In this document: positions 1-5,699 of the stretch, piece after piece
Numbering within the stretch: position 1 is the stretch's first letter
How the letters are laid out: every line of letters starts with the position of its first letter
Assembly: GCA_027057185.1 (NCBI GenBank)
Contig: JALUJE010000297.1
Span: 1-6,247, forward strand
DNA length: 6,247 nucleotides
Origin: Helicobacteraceae bacterium
GTDB taxonomy: Bacteria > Campylobacterota > Campylobacteria > Campylobacterales > Sulfurimonadaceae
Direction of reading: 5' to 3'
Position numbers and translations under genes: made by a program
The notes under the pieces: generated by a model
What the model was told of the DNA's origin: nothing
The model's input: the letters and a program-made list of their open reading frames with translations, nothing else
Database searches by the model: none

Positions 1-77
1 ACAATAAAGAGATTGTTGATGAAGATCTCAAACTCGAACACATCTATGAATCTTTTCTTAAAGCAATGAAACATTAA
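1..77 (+). CDS. C-terminal end of an unidentified upstream gene (partial)
   Basis: One frame is open from base 3 to a TAA stop at 75-77, giving 24 residues that end in FLKAMKH. The tail is charged and helix-like (alternating Asp/Glu/Lys with Leu/Ile). The next gene begins one base after the stop, and the bases before that start carry no clear ribosome binding site, which fits translational coupling to a real upstream gene. Too little is visible to name a family or function. The gene's start lies outside the window. Confidence 0.6.
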   Translation, partial: NKEIVDEDLKLEHIYESFLKAMKH

Positions 78-78
78 C

Positions 79-402
79 ATGCTCGCCAAAACACTTTTCT
101 TCTTAGCACTCATTGTTATATCGGTTTTAGCATTTCTACCCAATTACAATAGTCTTCCTGATGTCATCTCACTGAGTGACTCCGTCAATCATACTGCCGC
201 CTTTTTTGTTCTGACACTACTGTGTCGATTTGCCTTTCCTACCCTAGCATCCTATTACCATCTGTTTTTCATGTTCCTCTATGGCGTTTTTATTGAAGTC
301 GTACAACATTTCCTTCCGACCCGCTTCGGCGATCCTATGGATATTCTTGTTGATATGCTTGGAATTGCCCTCGCCTATGTTATAATTTTGAAAAAATTTT
401 AA
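79..402 (+). CDS. VanZ-like small integral membrane protein
   Basis: A 107-residue hydrophobic protein with about four membrane segments (roughly residues 4-20, 38-52, 58-78 and 88-104). The VanZ-family pattern is visible: a His near the start of the second helix (N37-H38), an E-x-x-Q pair in the third helix (E73, Q76), then a polar stretch with R82 and D85, and D88 leading into a G95-containing last helix. The usual form ends D-x-x-x-N-x-x-G; here the Asn position is D92. VanZ is named for a teicoplanin-resistance accessory protein, but most small chromosomal members have no known role, and resistance should not be inferred. It starts one base after the preceding stop without a clear ribosome binding site and ends 10 bases before the aminotransferase start, so it is probably the middle gene of an operon. 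Confidence 0.85.
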   Translation: MLAKTLFFLALIVISVLAFLPNYNSLPDVISLSDSVNHTAAFFVLTLLCRFAFPTLASYYHLFFMFLYGVFIEVVQHFLPTRFGDPMDILVDMLGIALAYVIILKKF

Positions 403-412
403 TGAGGTAATC

Positions 413-1579
413 ATGCTTACAAATCGTGTCAACACTCTCTCAGAGTCCATAACCATGGCTATTACGACATTAGCACAAGAGCTCAAGGCAGAGGGAAAGG
501 ACATTCTTAGTTTTTCTGCCGGTGAGCCTGATTTTGACACGCCACAAATCATTAAAGATGCGGGTATCCAGGCTATAAATGAAGGCTTTACCAAGTATAC
601 AGCTGTTGACGGTATCGTCGAGGTACGTCAGGCGATTGCCGATAAGCTCAAACGTGATAATAATCTCAGTTATGCACTCAACCAAATTATTACCAATAAC
701 GGTGCCAAACACTCCCTTTTCAATCTTTTCTCAGTAGCCATTGACCAGGGTGATGAGGTTATCATTCCCGCACCGTATTGGGTGACCTACCCCGAACTGG
801 TAAAGTACTGTGGCGGTAGTGTCATCGAGATTCCCACCAATGATACCACCGGCTTTAAAATTACCCCTCAGCAATTGCGCGATGCTATAACTCCACGAAC
901 TAAAATGCTAGTTCTGACCACACCATCAAATCCAACCGGTGCCGTCTATACTAAAGAAGAGCTTTTAGCTCTGGGTGCGGTACTCAAAGGTACCGATATT
1001 ATGATTGCCAGTGATGAGATGTATGAAAAACTGATCTATCAGGGAGATTTTACTTCGGTCGCTTCGGTAAATGAGGACATGTTTCAACGCACCATTACTA
1101 TTAATGGTCTAAGTAAATCCGTTGCCATGACAGGATGGCGTTTTGGTTATATGGCATCGGCAAATACCGCTCTCATTAAAGCAACCAAAAAATTGCAAAG
1201 TCAAAGCACCTCAAACATCTGTAGTATTACTCAAAAAGCCGCCATCGCCGGACTTGATGGAAGTGCCGATACCGATATTGCCATGATGAAAGCAGCATTT
1301 ATGTCACGTCGCAATGCAGCTGCAGAACTCTTTAATGCCATTGAAGGGCTTTCTGTAGTACTACCTGATGGTGCCTTTTACCTATTTGTAAACATTAAAG
1401 CTATTACCCATGACTCTATGGAATTTTCTAAAGCACTATTGGCTCAGGAGAATGTTGCCGTTGTACCGGGAATTGCTTTTGGGAGTGAAGGATATTTTCG
1501 TTTTAGTTTCGCTACGGACGTTAACAGTATTCAAGAGGGTGTCAAACGTATTGAGCGTTTTATTCGCAGTAGAGCATGA
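413..1579 (+). CDS. aspB: Aspartate aminotransferase-type PLP enzyme (class I/II)
   Basis: A full-length 388-residue fold-type I aminotransferase. Visible landmarks, in order: the N-terminal SAGEPDFDTP segment (35-44), KYTAVDGI (61-68), W123 in the PYW motif, N173 in SNPTG, D201 and Y204 in SDEMY, the PLP-binding lysine K235 in GLSKS, R243 in the following GWRFGY, and R363 in FRFSF, which binds the substrate carboxylate. This set matches the Ib-type bacterial aspartate aminotransferases, which move the amino group between glutamate and oxaloacetate using pyridoxal phosphate in the cytoplasm; some members also accept prephenate or aromatic acids, which cannot be decided here. The start is supported by GAGG at 404-407, five bases before ATG. 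It follows the VanZ-like gene closely and converges on the ilv-lpxD block. The gene is called aspB in Campylobacter and Helicobacter annotations and aspC elsewhere. Confidence 0.93.
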   Translation: MLTNRVNTLSESITMAITTLAQELKAEGKDILSFSAGEPDFDTPQIIKDAGIQAINEGFTKYTAVDGIVEVRQAIADKLKRDNNLSYALNQIITNNGAKHSLFNLFSVAIDQGDEVIIPAPYWVTYPELVKYCGGSVIEIPTNDTTGFKITPQQLRDAITPRTKMLVLTTPSNPTGAVYTKEELLALGAVLKGTDIMIASDEMYEKLIYQGDFTSVASVNEDMFQRTITINGLSKSVAMTGWRFGYMASANTALIKATKKLQSQSTSNICSITQKAAIAGLDGSADTDIAMMKAAFMSRRNAAAELFNAIEGLSVVLPDGAFYLFVNIKAITHDSMEFSKALLAQENVAVVPGIAFGSEGYFRFSFATDVNSIQEGVKRIERFIRSRA

Positions 1580-1583
1580 TGCC

Positions 1584-1805
1584 CTACTTGATCGCCTGAA
1601 GAGCGGCGATCACTTCATTAAGATTTTGTAGAGGAATATGCACCTTCCACTCCGGATTGTTCGCATCTCCGGCCAGTGAAATGCCAATACTCGCCACCGT
1701 ATTGCTGTCACCTCCATAAGGCTCTTCAATTTTAGCTACCGAAATCACACCGTTTTTGGTTCCTGTCAAAGGAATGACTTTCAGATCACTTACTGTTTCA
1801 CTCAT
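1584..1805 (-). CDS. Small conserved-looking protein of unknown function, 73 residues
   Basis: I do not recognise this gene with certainty. An in-frame ATG pair at 1808 and 1805 gives 74 or 73 residues; the second is preferred because the AAGGAA site (1816-1811) is only two bases from the first ATG but five from the second. The protein reads as several beta strands (about residues 8-14, 19-25, 36-43 and 51-56) with a Gly/Asp/Asn-rich turn, then one C-terminal helix with the pattern NLNEVIAALQAI. Four strands followed by a helix, with a basic-plus-aromatic strand (EWKVHIPL), recalls small nucleic-acid-binding folds of the PC4 (transcriptional coactivator p15) type, but this is a weak visual likeness. 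There is no signal peptide or membrane segment. It sits six bases after lpxD and is the last gene of the ilv-lpxD block, ending four bases from the convergent aminotransferase. Confidence 0.75.
   Translation of the reverse strand: MSETVSDLKVIPLTGTKNGVISVAKIEEPYGGDSNTVASIGISLAGDANNPEWKVHIPLQNLNEVIAALQAIK
1589..1612. terminator. Possible hairpin at the convergent gene junction
   Basis: An 8-bp perfect inverted repeat (TGATCGCC at 1589-1596, GGCGATCA at 1605-1612) with an 8-base loop starts 10 bases after the aminotransferase stop. It lies inside the last codons of the opposing 73-residue gene. No run of T follows on either strand, so it is not a canonical intrinsic terminator. It could still slow or end transcription of the plus-strand operon, or be a coincidence of coding sequence. 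Confidence 0.3.
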
Positions 1806-1810
1806 CATAG

Positions 1811-1816
1811 TTCCTT
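1811..1816 (-). promoter_or_regulatory. Ribosome binding site deciding the start of the 73-residue gene
   Basis: On the minus strand AAGGAA reads from 1816 to 1811, overlapping the last two bases of the lpxD TAA stop. It is two bases from ATG 1808 and five from ATG 1805, favouring the latter. The overlap suggests ribosomes finishing lpxD can reinitiate here. Confidence 0.6.
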
Positions 1817-2774
1817 ATTTTTTTAACAGTCTACCCAATTTCCCTTGAAGTTTCAACCACTGCCTATGGTCCATAAAAGGGAATCCGGCAAAAGTCTGAC
1901 CGCTTTGTTCAATACTTTTGGTGACACCGGTACGTGCGGCAAGTGTTGTGAATGGAGCAATTTTAAGATGTCCTGCCGTAGCACTCTGCCCACCCATCAC
2001 AACATTGCGTCCCAGCTCTGTCGAACCGGAAAGTCCTACCTGCGCTGCTAATAGGCTGTATTCACCAATAACGCAGTTGTGTCCTACCTGAATAAGGTTA
2101 TCAAGCTTGGCACCGTGCTTGATACAGGTACTGCCAAAGACAGCACGGTCAATCGTACAGTTGCTACCAATTTCTACATCATCTTCAATCACCACATTAC
2201 CATTTTGATAAATTTTCACATGTTCTCCCGTACTCGTATGTGCAAAACCAAAGCCATCACATCCAATAGTCGTATTGGCATGAATAATACAAGCTCTGCC
2301 AATACTGCAGTCTCGGTACACCACAACATTGGGATGAAGGATTGTAGTATCACCAATGGTGACATCGGTACCAATATAACAACCCGGCATAATAATACAA
2401 TGATTACCAATACGAGCCCCATTGGCAATAAAAACATTGTCTCCGACAACACTGTTTTGACCTATTTCAGCAACACTACCATCACTTTCAAGGGGCAATT
2501 TAGCAAAGTATTTTGATGCTTTTGCCATATATAGATACGGATTCGAGGCAACTAATAATATTTTACATCCCGAGGGTACGGCATCAACAAACGCTTCAGT
2601 CACAATAACGGCCCCCGCTTGTGTCTCTTTCAGCGTCTCAAGGTGTTTTTTGTCTACAATAAAACTCAGCTCGCTATATTGTGCTTCTTTTAATGTGTTC
2701 ATTGCCGTAATCGGTATCGACACCCCATCATACTCAATACCGATATTTTGAGCTAAAACATCTAGTGCTATCAT
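1815..2774 (-). CDS. lpxD: UDP-3-O-acylglucosamine N-acyltransferase LpxD
   Basis: A 319-residue protein, slightly shorter than the 341-residue E. coli enzyme. LpxD acts in the cytoplasm on the third step of lipid A synthesis, transferring a 3-hydroxyacyl chain from acyl carrier protein to the 2-amino group of the UDP-linked sugar. An N-terminal alpha/beta domain (about 1-95) is followed by a left-handed beta-helix made of hexapeptide repeats of the I/V-G-x-x form (about 100-285), including IGNHCI, IGTDVT, IGSNCT and IGEYSL. The GCDGFGFA loop (171-178) and the catalytic-type His in QVGHN (H232) are present; H269 in AGH is a second conserved-looking His. A short basic helix closes the protein (301-319). 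ATG overlaps the ilvH stop as ATGA, and no clear ribosome binding site is seen, so translation is probably coupled to ilvH. The lpxD-after-ilvH order is typical of Campylobacter. Confidence 0.95.
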   Translation of the reverse strand: MIALDVLAQNIGIEYDGVSIPITAMNTLKEAQYSELSFIVDKKHLETLKETQAGAVIVTEAFVDAVPSGCKILLVASNPYLYMAKASKYFAKLPLESDGSVAEIGQNSVVGDNVFIANGARIGNHCIIMPGCYIGTDVTIGDTTILHPNVVVYRDCSIGRACIIHANTTIGCDGFGFAHTSTGEHVKIYQNGNVVIEDDVEIGSNCTIDRAVFGSTCIKHGAKLDNLIQVGHNCVIGEYSLLAAQVGLSGSTELGRNVVMGGQSATAGHLKIAPFTTLAARTGVTKSIEQSGQTFAGFPFMDHRQWLKLQGKLGRLLKK

Positions 2775-3241
2775 CGTTCTAGTGCTACCGATCCACTTCG
2801 TACAATCTCTTTGGGATGATATCGTTTAACAAGGTTGAGAAAATTACTGACCCGCTTGGGTTCATCGGCAACCATCACAATAATCGTCTCTTCACCTACA
2901 TTGACAATTTTGCCGTTGTATGCAGCGGCAAGCATACCAATATCGCTAATATTTTCACTGACCGGAAACTTAACCAGTGCCATCTCTTTTTCGACCAAAT
3001 CAGCATGTTCATATACTTTTAATATTGGAATAAGCTTATGCAACTGTTTGACAATCTGTTCACTCACACGTATGGAACCTGATGTCACAATCGTTAAGCG
3101 TGAATATTTCGAATCAGGTACCGGTGCAACTGTCAACGACTCAATATTATATCCACGACCGGAAAAAAGATCGGTAACACGGGAGAGCACACTGGCTTCA
3201 TTGATTACAATTACTGAAATTACACGTCTTGCATCTGCCAT
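2771..3241 (-). CDS. ilvH: Acetolactate synthase small (regulatory) subunit IlvH
   Basis: A 156-residue protein with an N-terminal ACT domain (about 5-80) and the C-terminal small-subunit domain (about 84-156). It binds the large subunit, activates it and confers feedback inhibition by valine. The RGYNIESLTVAP segment (29-40) is diagnostic and includes the Asn aligned with E. coli N29; the QLHKL stretch (66-70) is also typical. Unusual: the loop normally NExGVLSR reads NEASVLSR (S17 in place of Gly), and the usual GLF reads D24-L-F, so two glycines at the valine-binding face are replaced. ATG shares one base with the large-subunit stop (TAATG), and AAGGAG at 3252-3247 lies five bases upstream, giving a strong start. 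Its TGA overlaps the lpxD ATG. Confidence 0.95.
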   Translation of the reverse strand: MADARRVISVIVINEASVLSRVTDLFSGRGYNIESLTVAPVPDSKYSRLTIVTSGSIRVSEQIVKQLHKLIPILKVYEHADLVEKEMALVKFPVSENISDIGMLAAAYNGKIVNVGEETIIVMVADEPKRVSNFLNLVKRYHPKEIVRSGSVALER

Positions 3242-4938
3242 TACTTCTCCTTACTTGCTAGCATCATATTGAAGAGTGATCCGCCTGATGGCACCATCGG
3301 CATGACATTTTCCAAACGGGCAACGGAGACGTTGATTAAAGCGACAACATTTTTCTCAACGGCATCTTTCAGTGCAGCATCGAACTCGGCTTTCGTCGTT
3401 ACCTCATACCCCACACCGCCAAAGCTCTCCACTAACATAGTAAAATTTGGCTGACCGGTAGAGAGGTCAGTAGACGAGTGTCGTTTATCATAAAAAAGTG
3501 TTTGCCACTGACGCACCATTCCCAGATATTGATTATTCAAAATGACATTAATAACTGGCAGATTACTCTCTACAGCGGTCATCAGCTCCTGAATATTCAT
3601 TAAAATCGAACCGTCACCGGTAATATTAATACTAATACGATCCTTATCGGCACGCTTCACGCCCATGGCAGCTGGAAAACCAAAGCCCATAGTACCTAAA
3701 CCACCTGAGCTAATAAATTGACGGGCTCGCGTAAACGGGTAAAACTGGGCTGCCCACATCTGATGCTGGCCTACATCCGTAGAGATATTGGCGTGATCAC
3801 CCAGAAGTTCACCGATACGTTCAATAACCCACTGTGGCTTAATGATTCCCTCTTCTTCCTGATAGCTTAGCGGATGCAGCTTTTCAAAATTGGCAATCGT
3901 CTCCAGCCACGGTACATAGCGTGACCGATCAACACGATCGGCAATACTATCCATCATAGCCAAAACCACCCCTTTCACATCACCAACAATGGGGTAATGA
4001 GCATTGACCAGTTTAGAGATACTTGCCGGATCAATATCGACATGAATGATATTGGCATTTTTGGCGAATTCGGAGAGTTTACCCGTAACCCGGTCATCAA
4101 AACGTGCGCCTAATGCAATGACTAGATCGGTCTCGCTCATTGCCATATTGGCAGCATAAGAACCGTGCATACCCAACATGGAGATCAGCAGCTCATCATC
4201 ATAACGCAAGGTTCCTCGTGCCATAAAGGTCTCAACCGCAGGAATACCCGTCATACTGACAAAACGACGTATCTCTTCAGAAGCATTGGAGTTAATAATA
4301 CCGCCTCCAAGGTAAAAGAGCGGACGTTTGGCATTGACAATGGCATCAACTGCCTTTTTAATTTGACGAGAATTTCCCTTAATCGTCGGTTTATACGTCT
4401 CTAATGCAATCGGATTCGAGTAGTCAAATTCAGCCATTTGAGCCGTAACATCTTTAGGAATATCTACATGTACCGGACCCGGACGACCTGATGATGCAAT
4501 ATAAAAGGCCTCTTTTAAGATGCGTGGCAGCTCCTTGGCATCAGTCACGAGATAGTTATGTTTGGTACATGAACGACTAATGCCAACCGCATCAATTTCT
4601 TGAAATGCATCGGTACCAATCAGACTCATAGGCACCTGCCCACTAATGACAACTAAGGGAATCGAGTCCATGTAGGCATCGGCAAGTCCGGTTACGGCAT
4701 TGGTAAATCCCGGCCCGGAGGTGATCATGGCAACCCCCACTTTACCGCTTGCTTTGGCATATCCTTCTGCCGCATGAACAGCGGCTTGTTCATGACGCGT
4801 TAAAATATGATCAAAGCCGTCTTGTTTATAAATTTCATCATAAACATTCATTATGGCACCGCCGGGGTAACCAAATACGGTATCAACACCCTCGGCAATC
4901 AATGCCTCAATTACCATCTGTGCTCCGCTCATCTGCAT
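3241..4938 (-). CDS. ilvB: Acetolactate synthase large (catalytic) subunit
   Basis: A complete 565-residue thiamine-diphosphate enzyme, joining two pyruvates to acetolactate, or pyruvate and 2-ketobutyrate to acetohydroxybutyrate, the first common step to valine, leucine and isoleucine. Visible: FGYPGG (22-27), the ThDP-activating Glu E50 in TRHEQAA, TSGPG (73-77), F112-Q113, GPVHVDIP (154-161), the central FAD-contacting region with LGARFDDRVTG (276-286), and the C-terminal ThDP/Mg motif from GDG (441-443) to NN (468-469), followed by the VRQWQ segment (475-479). An upstream in-frame ATG at 4956 would add six residues, but the strong AAGGAG lies downstream of it and six bases before ATG 4938, so MQMSGAQ is the likely N-terminus, matching the family's usual start. 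It heads the ilvB-ilvH-lpxD block; the gene is called ilvI in Campylobacter. Confidence 0.97.
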   Translation of the reverse strand: MQMSGAQMVIEALIAEGVDTVFGYPGGAIMNVYDEIYKQDGFDHILTRHEQAAVHAAEGYAKASGKVGVAMITSGPGFTNAVTGLADAYMDSIPLVVISGQVPMSLIGTDAFQEIDAVGISRSCTKHNYLVTDAKELPRILKEAFYIASSGRPGPVHVDIPKDVTAQMAEFDYSNPIALETYKPTIKGNSRQIKKAVDAIVNAKRPLFYLGGGIINSNASEEIRRFVSMTGIPAVETFMARGTLRYDDELLISMLGMHGSYAANMAMSETDLVIALGARFDDRVTGKLSEFAKNANIIHVDIDPASISKLVNAHYPIVGDVKGVVLAMMDSIADRVDRSRYVPWLETIANFEKLHPLSYQEEEGIIKPQWVIERIGELLGDHANISTDVGQHQMWAAQFYPFTRARQFISSGGLGTMGFGFPAAMGVKRADKDRISINITGDGSILMNIQELMTAVESNLPVINVILNNQYLGMVRQWQTLFYDKRHSSTDLSTGQPNFTMLVESFGGVGYEVTTKAEFDAALKDAVEKNVVALINVSVARLENVMPMVPSGGSLFNMMLASKEK

Positions 4939-4944
4939 GGCACT

Positions 4945-4950
4945 CTCCTT
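4945..4950 (-). promoter_or_regulatory. Ribosome binding site fixing the acetolactate synthase start
   Basis: AAGGAG reads from 4950 to 4945 on the minus strand, six bases before ATG 4938. It falls inside the codons of the longer reading frame from ATG 4956, which itself has only AT-rich sequence upstream, so the shorter start is chosen. Confidence 0.8.
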
Positions 4951-4958
4951 CAACATAA

Positions 4959-4968
4959 ATACATGTAT
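4959..4968. repeat. 10-bp perfect palindrome in the ilv leader
   Basis: ATACATGTAT is its own reverse complement and lies between the predicted -10 box and the ribosome binding site of the acetolactate synthase gene, roughly +10 to +19 of the transcript. This is a position where a repressor could bind, but no regulator is known from this sequence and a 10-bp AT-rich palindrome may be chance. Confidence 0.25.
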
Positions 4969-4983
4969 ATTAAAAATGCGACC

Positions 4984-4989
4984 ATTATA
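4984..4989 (-). promoter_or_regulatory. Predicted sigma70-type -10 box for the ilvB-ilvH-lpxD operon
   Basis: A perfect TATAAT reads from 4989 to 4984 on the minus strand, preceded by a T-rich run (T5 at 4995-4991) and further A/T-rich sequence, with no good -35 hexamer at 16-18 bases. This fits the Campylobacterota sigma70 pattern, where the -10 box and upstream T-rich periodicity matter more than a -35 box. The start of transcription would be near 4977, leaving a leader of about 40 bases with no leader peptide or attenuator visible. The 111-base gap 4939-5049 holds no other gene and no clear terminator for the gene upstream, so some readthrough from 5050 is possible. Confidence 0.55.
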
Positions 4990-5049
4990 TAAAAATGTAA
5001 CTATATTTTACGTTAAACACTCTACCTGAAGCACTACTAAAGTTTTGAT

Positions 5050-5583
5050 TTATGTCGTCGTTTCTTTCGTTTCGGGTAAGCGCTTCAGCCATGCCTCTTT
5101 CCAGAAAAGGAAACAAGCTCTGTCACACACTTCACCAAAACTGCGTTCACCGCCACAATAAGCATTTTCAAGTAGTACCGTATTGCTGATCTTTTGGATT
5201 TTATTGTTGGTTTCGTTTAAAAACGTATCGACCCTTTTAAAGATAACGACCTCTTGACCACAATAGGGCCACATCTCTTTGGTAAAGGCACATCCTTGTA
5301 GTTTTCCCTCATCATCAAGCGTTTCACGAATTGCTTCGGCAGATTTTACCATCACTCGTTCACCTACCTGCAACCCCAAAGTACTAACTTCTTTTGGCAG
5401 ACGAACCGAGGGCGATGCCTCTTGCTCTTTCTCCTTCATGAAACGGCGTACATTACTGTAGCTCTCTTTGGCTTTACGAATGAAATCTTTGATTTCCAAC
5501 CAGATCATTGCGGCCGTAGTTTTTACCGGTAGTTCCATTTTTTGTTCATCAACCTGACATACAATTTCATCGTCTTTTTTCAT
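5050..5583 (-). CDS. Unknown 177-residue protein with patterned cysteines
   Basis: I cannot assign a function. The start is ATG 5583, because AAGGAG (5596-5591) lies seven bases upstream; a longer frame from a TTG at 5604 would place that site inside the gene. Residues 1-20 are polar. Residues about 22-55 form a long charged amphipathic helix. From about 68 onward lies a compact domain: GERVMVKSAE (74-83), a TLDDEGKLQG turn (88-97), M104-x-x-YCG (C108), a beta strand with KRVD (116-119), VLLENAYCGG (C143) and C153-x3-C157 leading into WKEAWLKR (161-168). From memory this resembles an uncharacterised family with YCG, a later Cys-x-Gly and a terminal W-x-E-x-W-L-K-R, often met near polysaccharide genes; I could not check this. 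The cysteines may bind a metal or pair. No signal peptide or membrane segment is visible, so it is probably cytoplasmic. It has its own predicted promoter and an unusual leader. Confidence 0.85.
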   Translation of the reverse strand: MKKDDEIVCQVDEQKMELPVKTTAAMIWLEIKDFIRKAKESYSNVRRFMKEKEQEASPSVRLPKEVSTLGLQVGERVMVKSAEAIRETLDDEGKLQGCAFTKEMWPYCGQEVVIFKRVDTFLNETNNKIQKISNTVLLENAYCGGERSFGEVCDRACFLFWKEAWLKRLPETKETTT

Positions 5584-5590
5584 GGGAACA

Positions 5591-5596
5591 CTCCTT
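5591..5596 (-). promoter_or_regulatory. Ribosome binding site fixing the start of the 177-residue gene
   Basis: AAGGAG reads from 5596 to 5591, seven bases before ATG 5583. It excludes the TTG at 5604, which lies upstream of this site and has no ribosome binding site of its own. The site begins one base after the last arm of the leader inverted repeats. Confidence 0.75.
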
Positions 5597-5597
5597 G

Positions 5598-5624
5598 ATG
5601 GCAATAACTGTCGCCATAGTTATT
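5598..5624 (-). promoter_or_regulatory. Interleaved inverted repeats in the leader of the 177-residue gene
   Basis: In the sense of the transcript the order is AATAACT (5624-5618), ATGGC (5617-5613), GAC, AGTTATT (5609-5603), GCCAT (5602-5598). The first and third blocks are perfect reverse complements (7 bp), as are the second and fourth (5 bp, extendable to 7 with one G-U and one A-U pair). The two stems share sequence, so they should exclude each other; a pseudoknot is unlikely because the connecting loops are 0, 3 and 0 bases. The second stem ends one base before the ribosome binding site. The predicted transcript begins at about 5625, so the structure would form at the very 5' end. It could regulate translation as RNA or be a protein-binding site in DNA. 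Confidence 0.4.
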
Positions 5625-5631
5625 TTCGTTG

Positions 5632-5660
5632 ATTGTACAGTGTTTGTTATTATTTTTCAA
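5632..5660 (-). promoter_or_regulatory. Predicted sigma70-type promoter for the 177-residue gene
   Basis: On the minus strand a -35 hexamer TTGAAA (5660-5655) is separated by 17 bases from a -10 hexamer TACAAT (5637-5632). A run of nine T (5676-5668) lies just upstream and resembles an UP element. Transcription would start near 5625, leaving a leader of about 42 bases. A 7-bp inverted repeat, AGTGTTT (5680-5674) and AAACACT (5645-5639), brackets the -35 box. The gap 5584-5699 holds no other gene and no clear terminator for the gene upstream. Confidence 0.6.
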
Positions 5661-5699
5661 TTAACTCAAAAAAAAACACTCTTTCATGTTACATGTATT

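Noticed and set aside
244..594. Minus-strand frame across the VanZ-like gene and the start of the aminotransferase
   Set aside because: It crosses two convincing plus-strand genes and their junction and has no family features.
2079..2516. Long plus-strand frame rich in Asn and Thr within lpxD
   Set aside because: It is the antisense shadow of the hexapeptide repeats of lpxD, and the regular Asn/Thr/Ile content follows from the repeat codons.
2835..3272. Plus-strand frame of 145 residues antisense to ilvH
   Set aside because: It covers the well-supported ilvH gene, has no ribosome binding site, and shows no recognisable protein pattern.
4939..4956. Six-residue N-terminal extension of acetolactate synthase from ATG 4956
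   Set aside because: The strong AAGGAG lies inside this extension and is well placed for ATG 4938, and family members normally begin close to the SGAQ/SGAE segment.
4991..5030. Terminator after the 177-residue gene
   Set aside because: Only four-base A/T-rich stems such as GTAA/TTAC can be formed, without a GC core.
5685..5699. Intrinsic terminator after the helical-repeat gene, from CATG repeats followed by nine T on the minus strand
   Set aside because: The stem would be only four base pairs with a three-base loop, and the T run is separated from it; the T run fits better as part of the next promoter.
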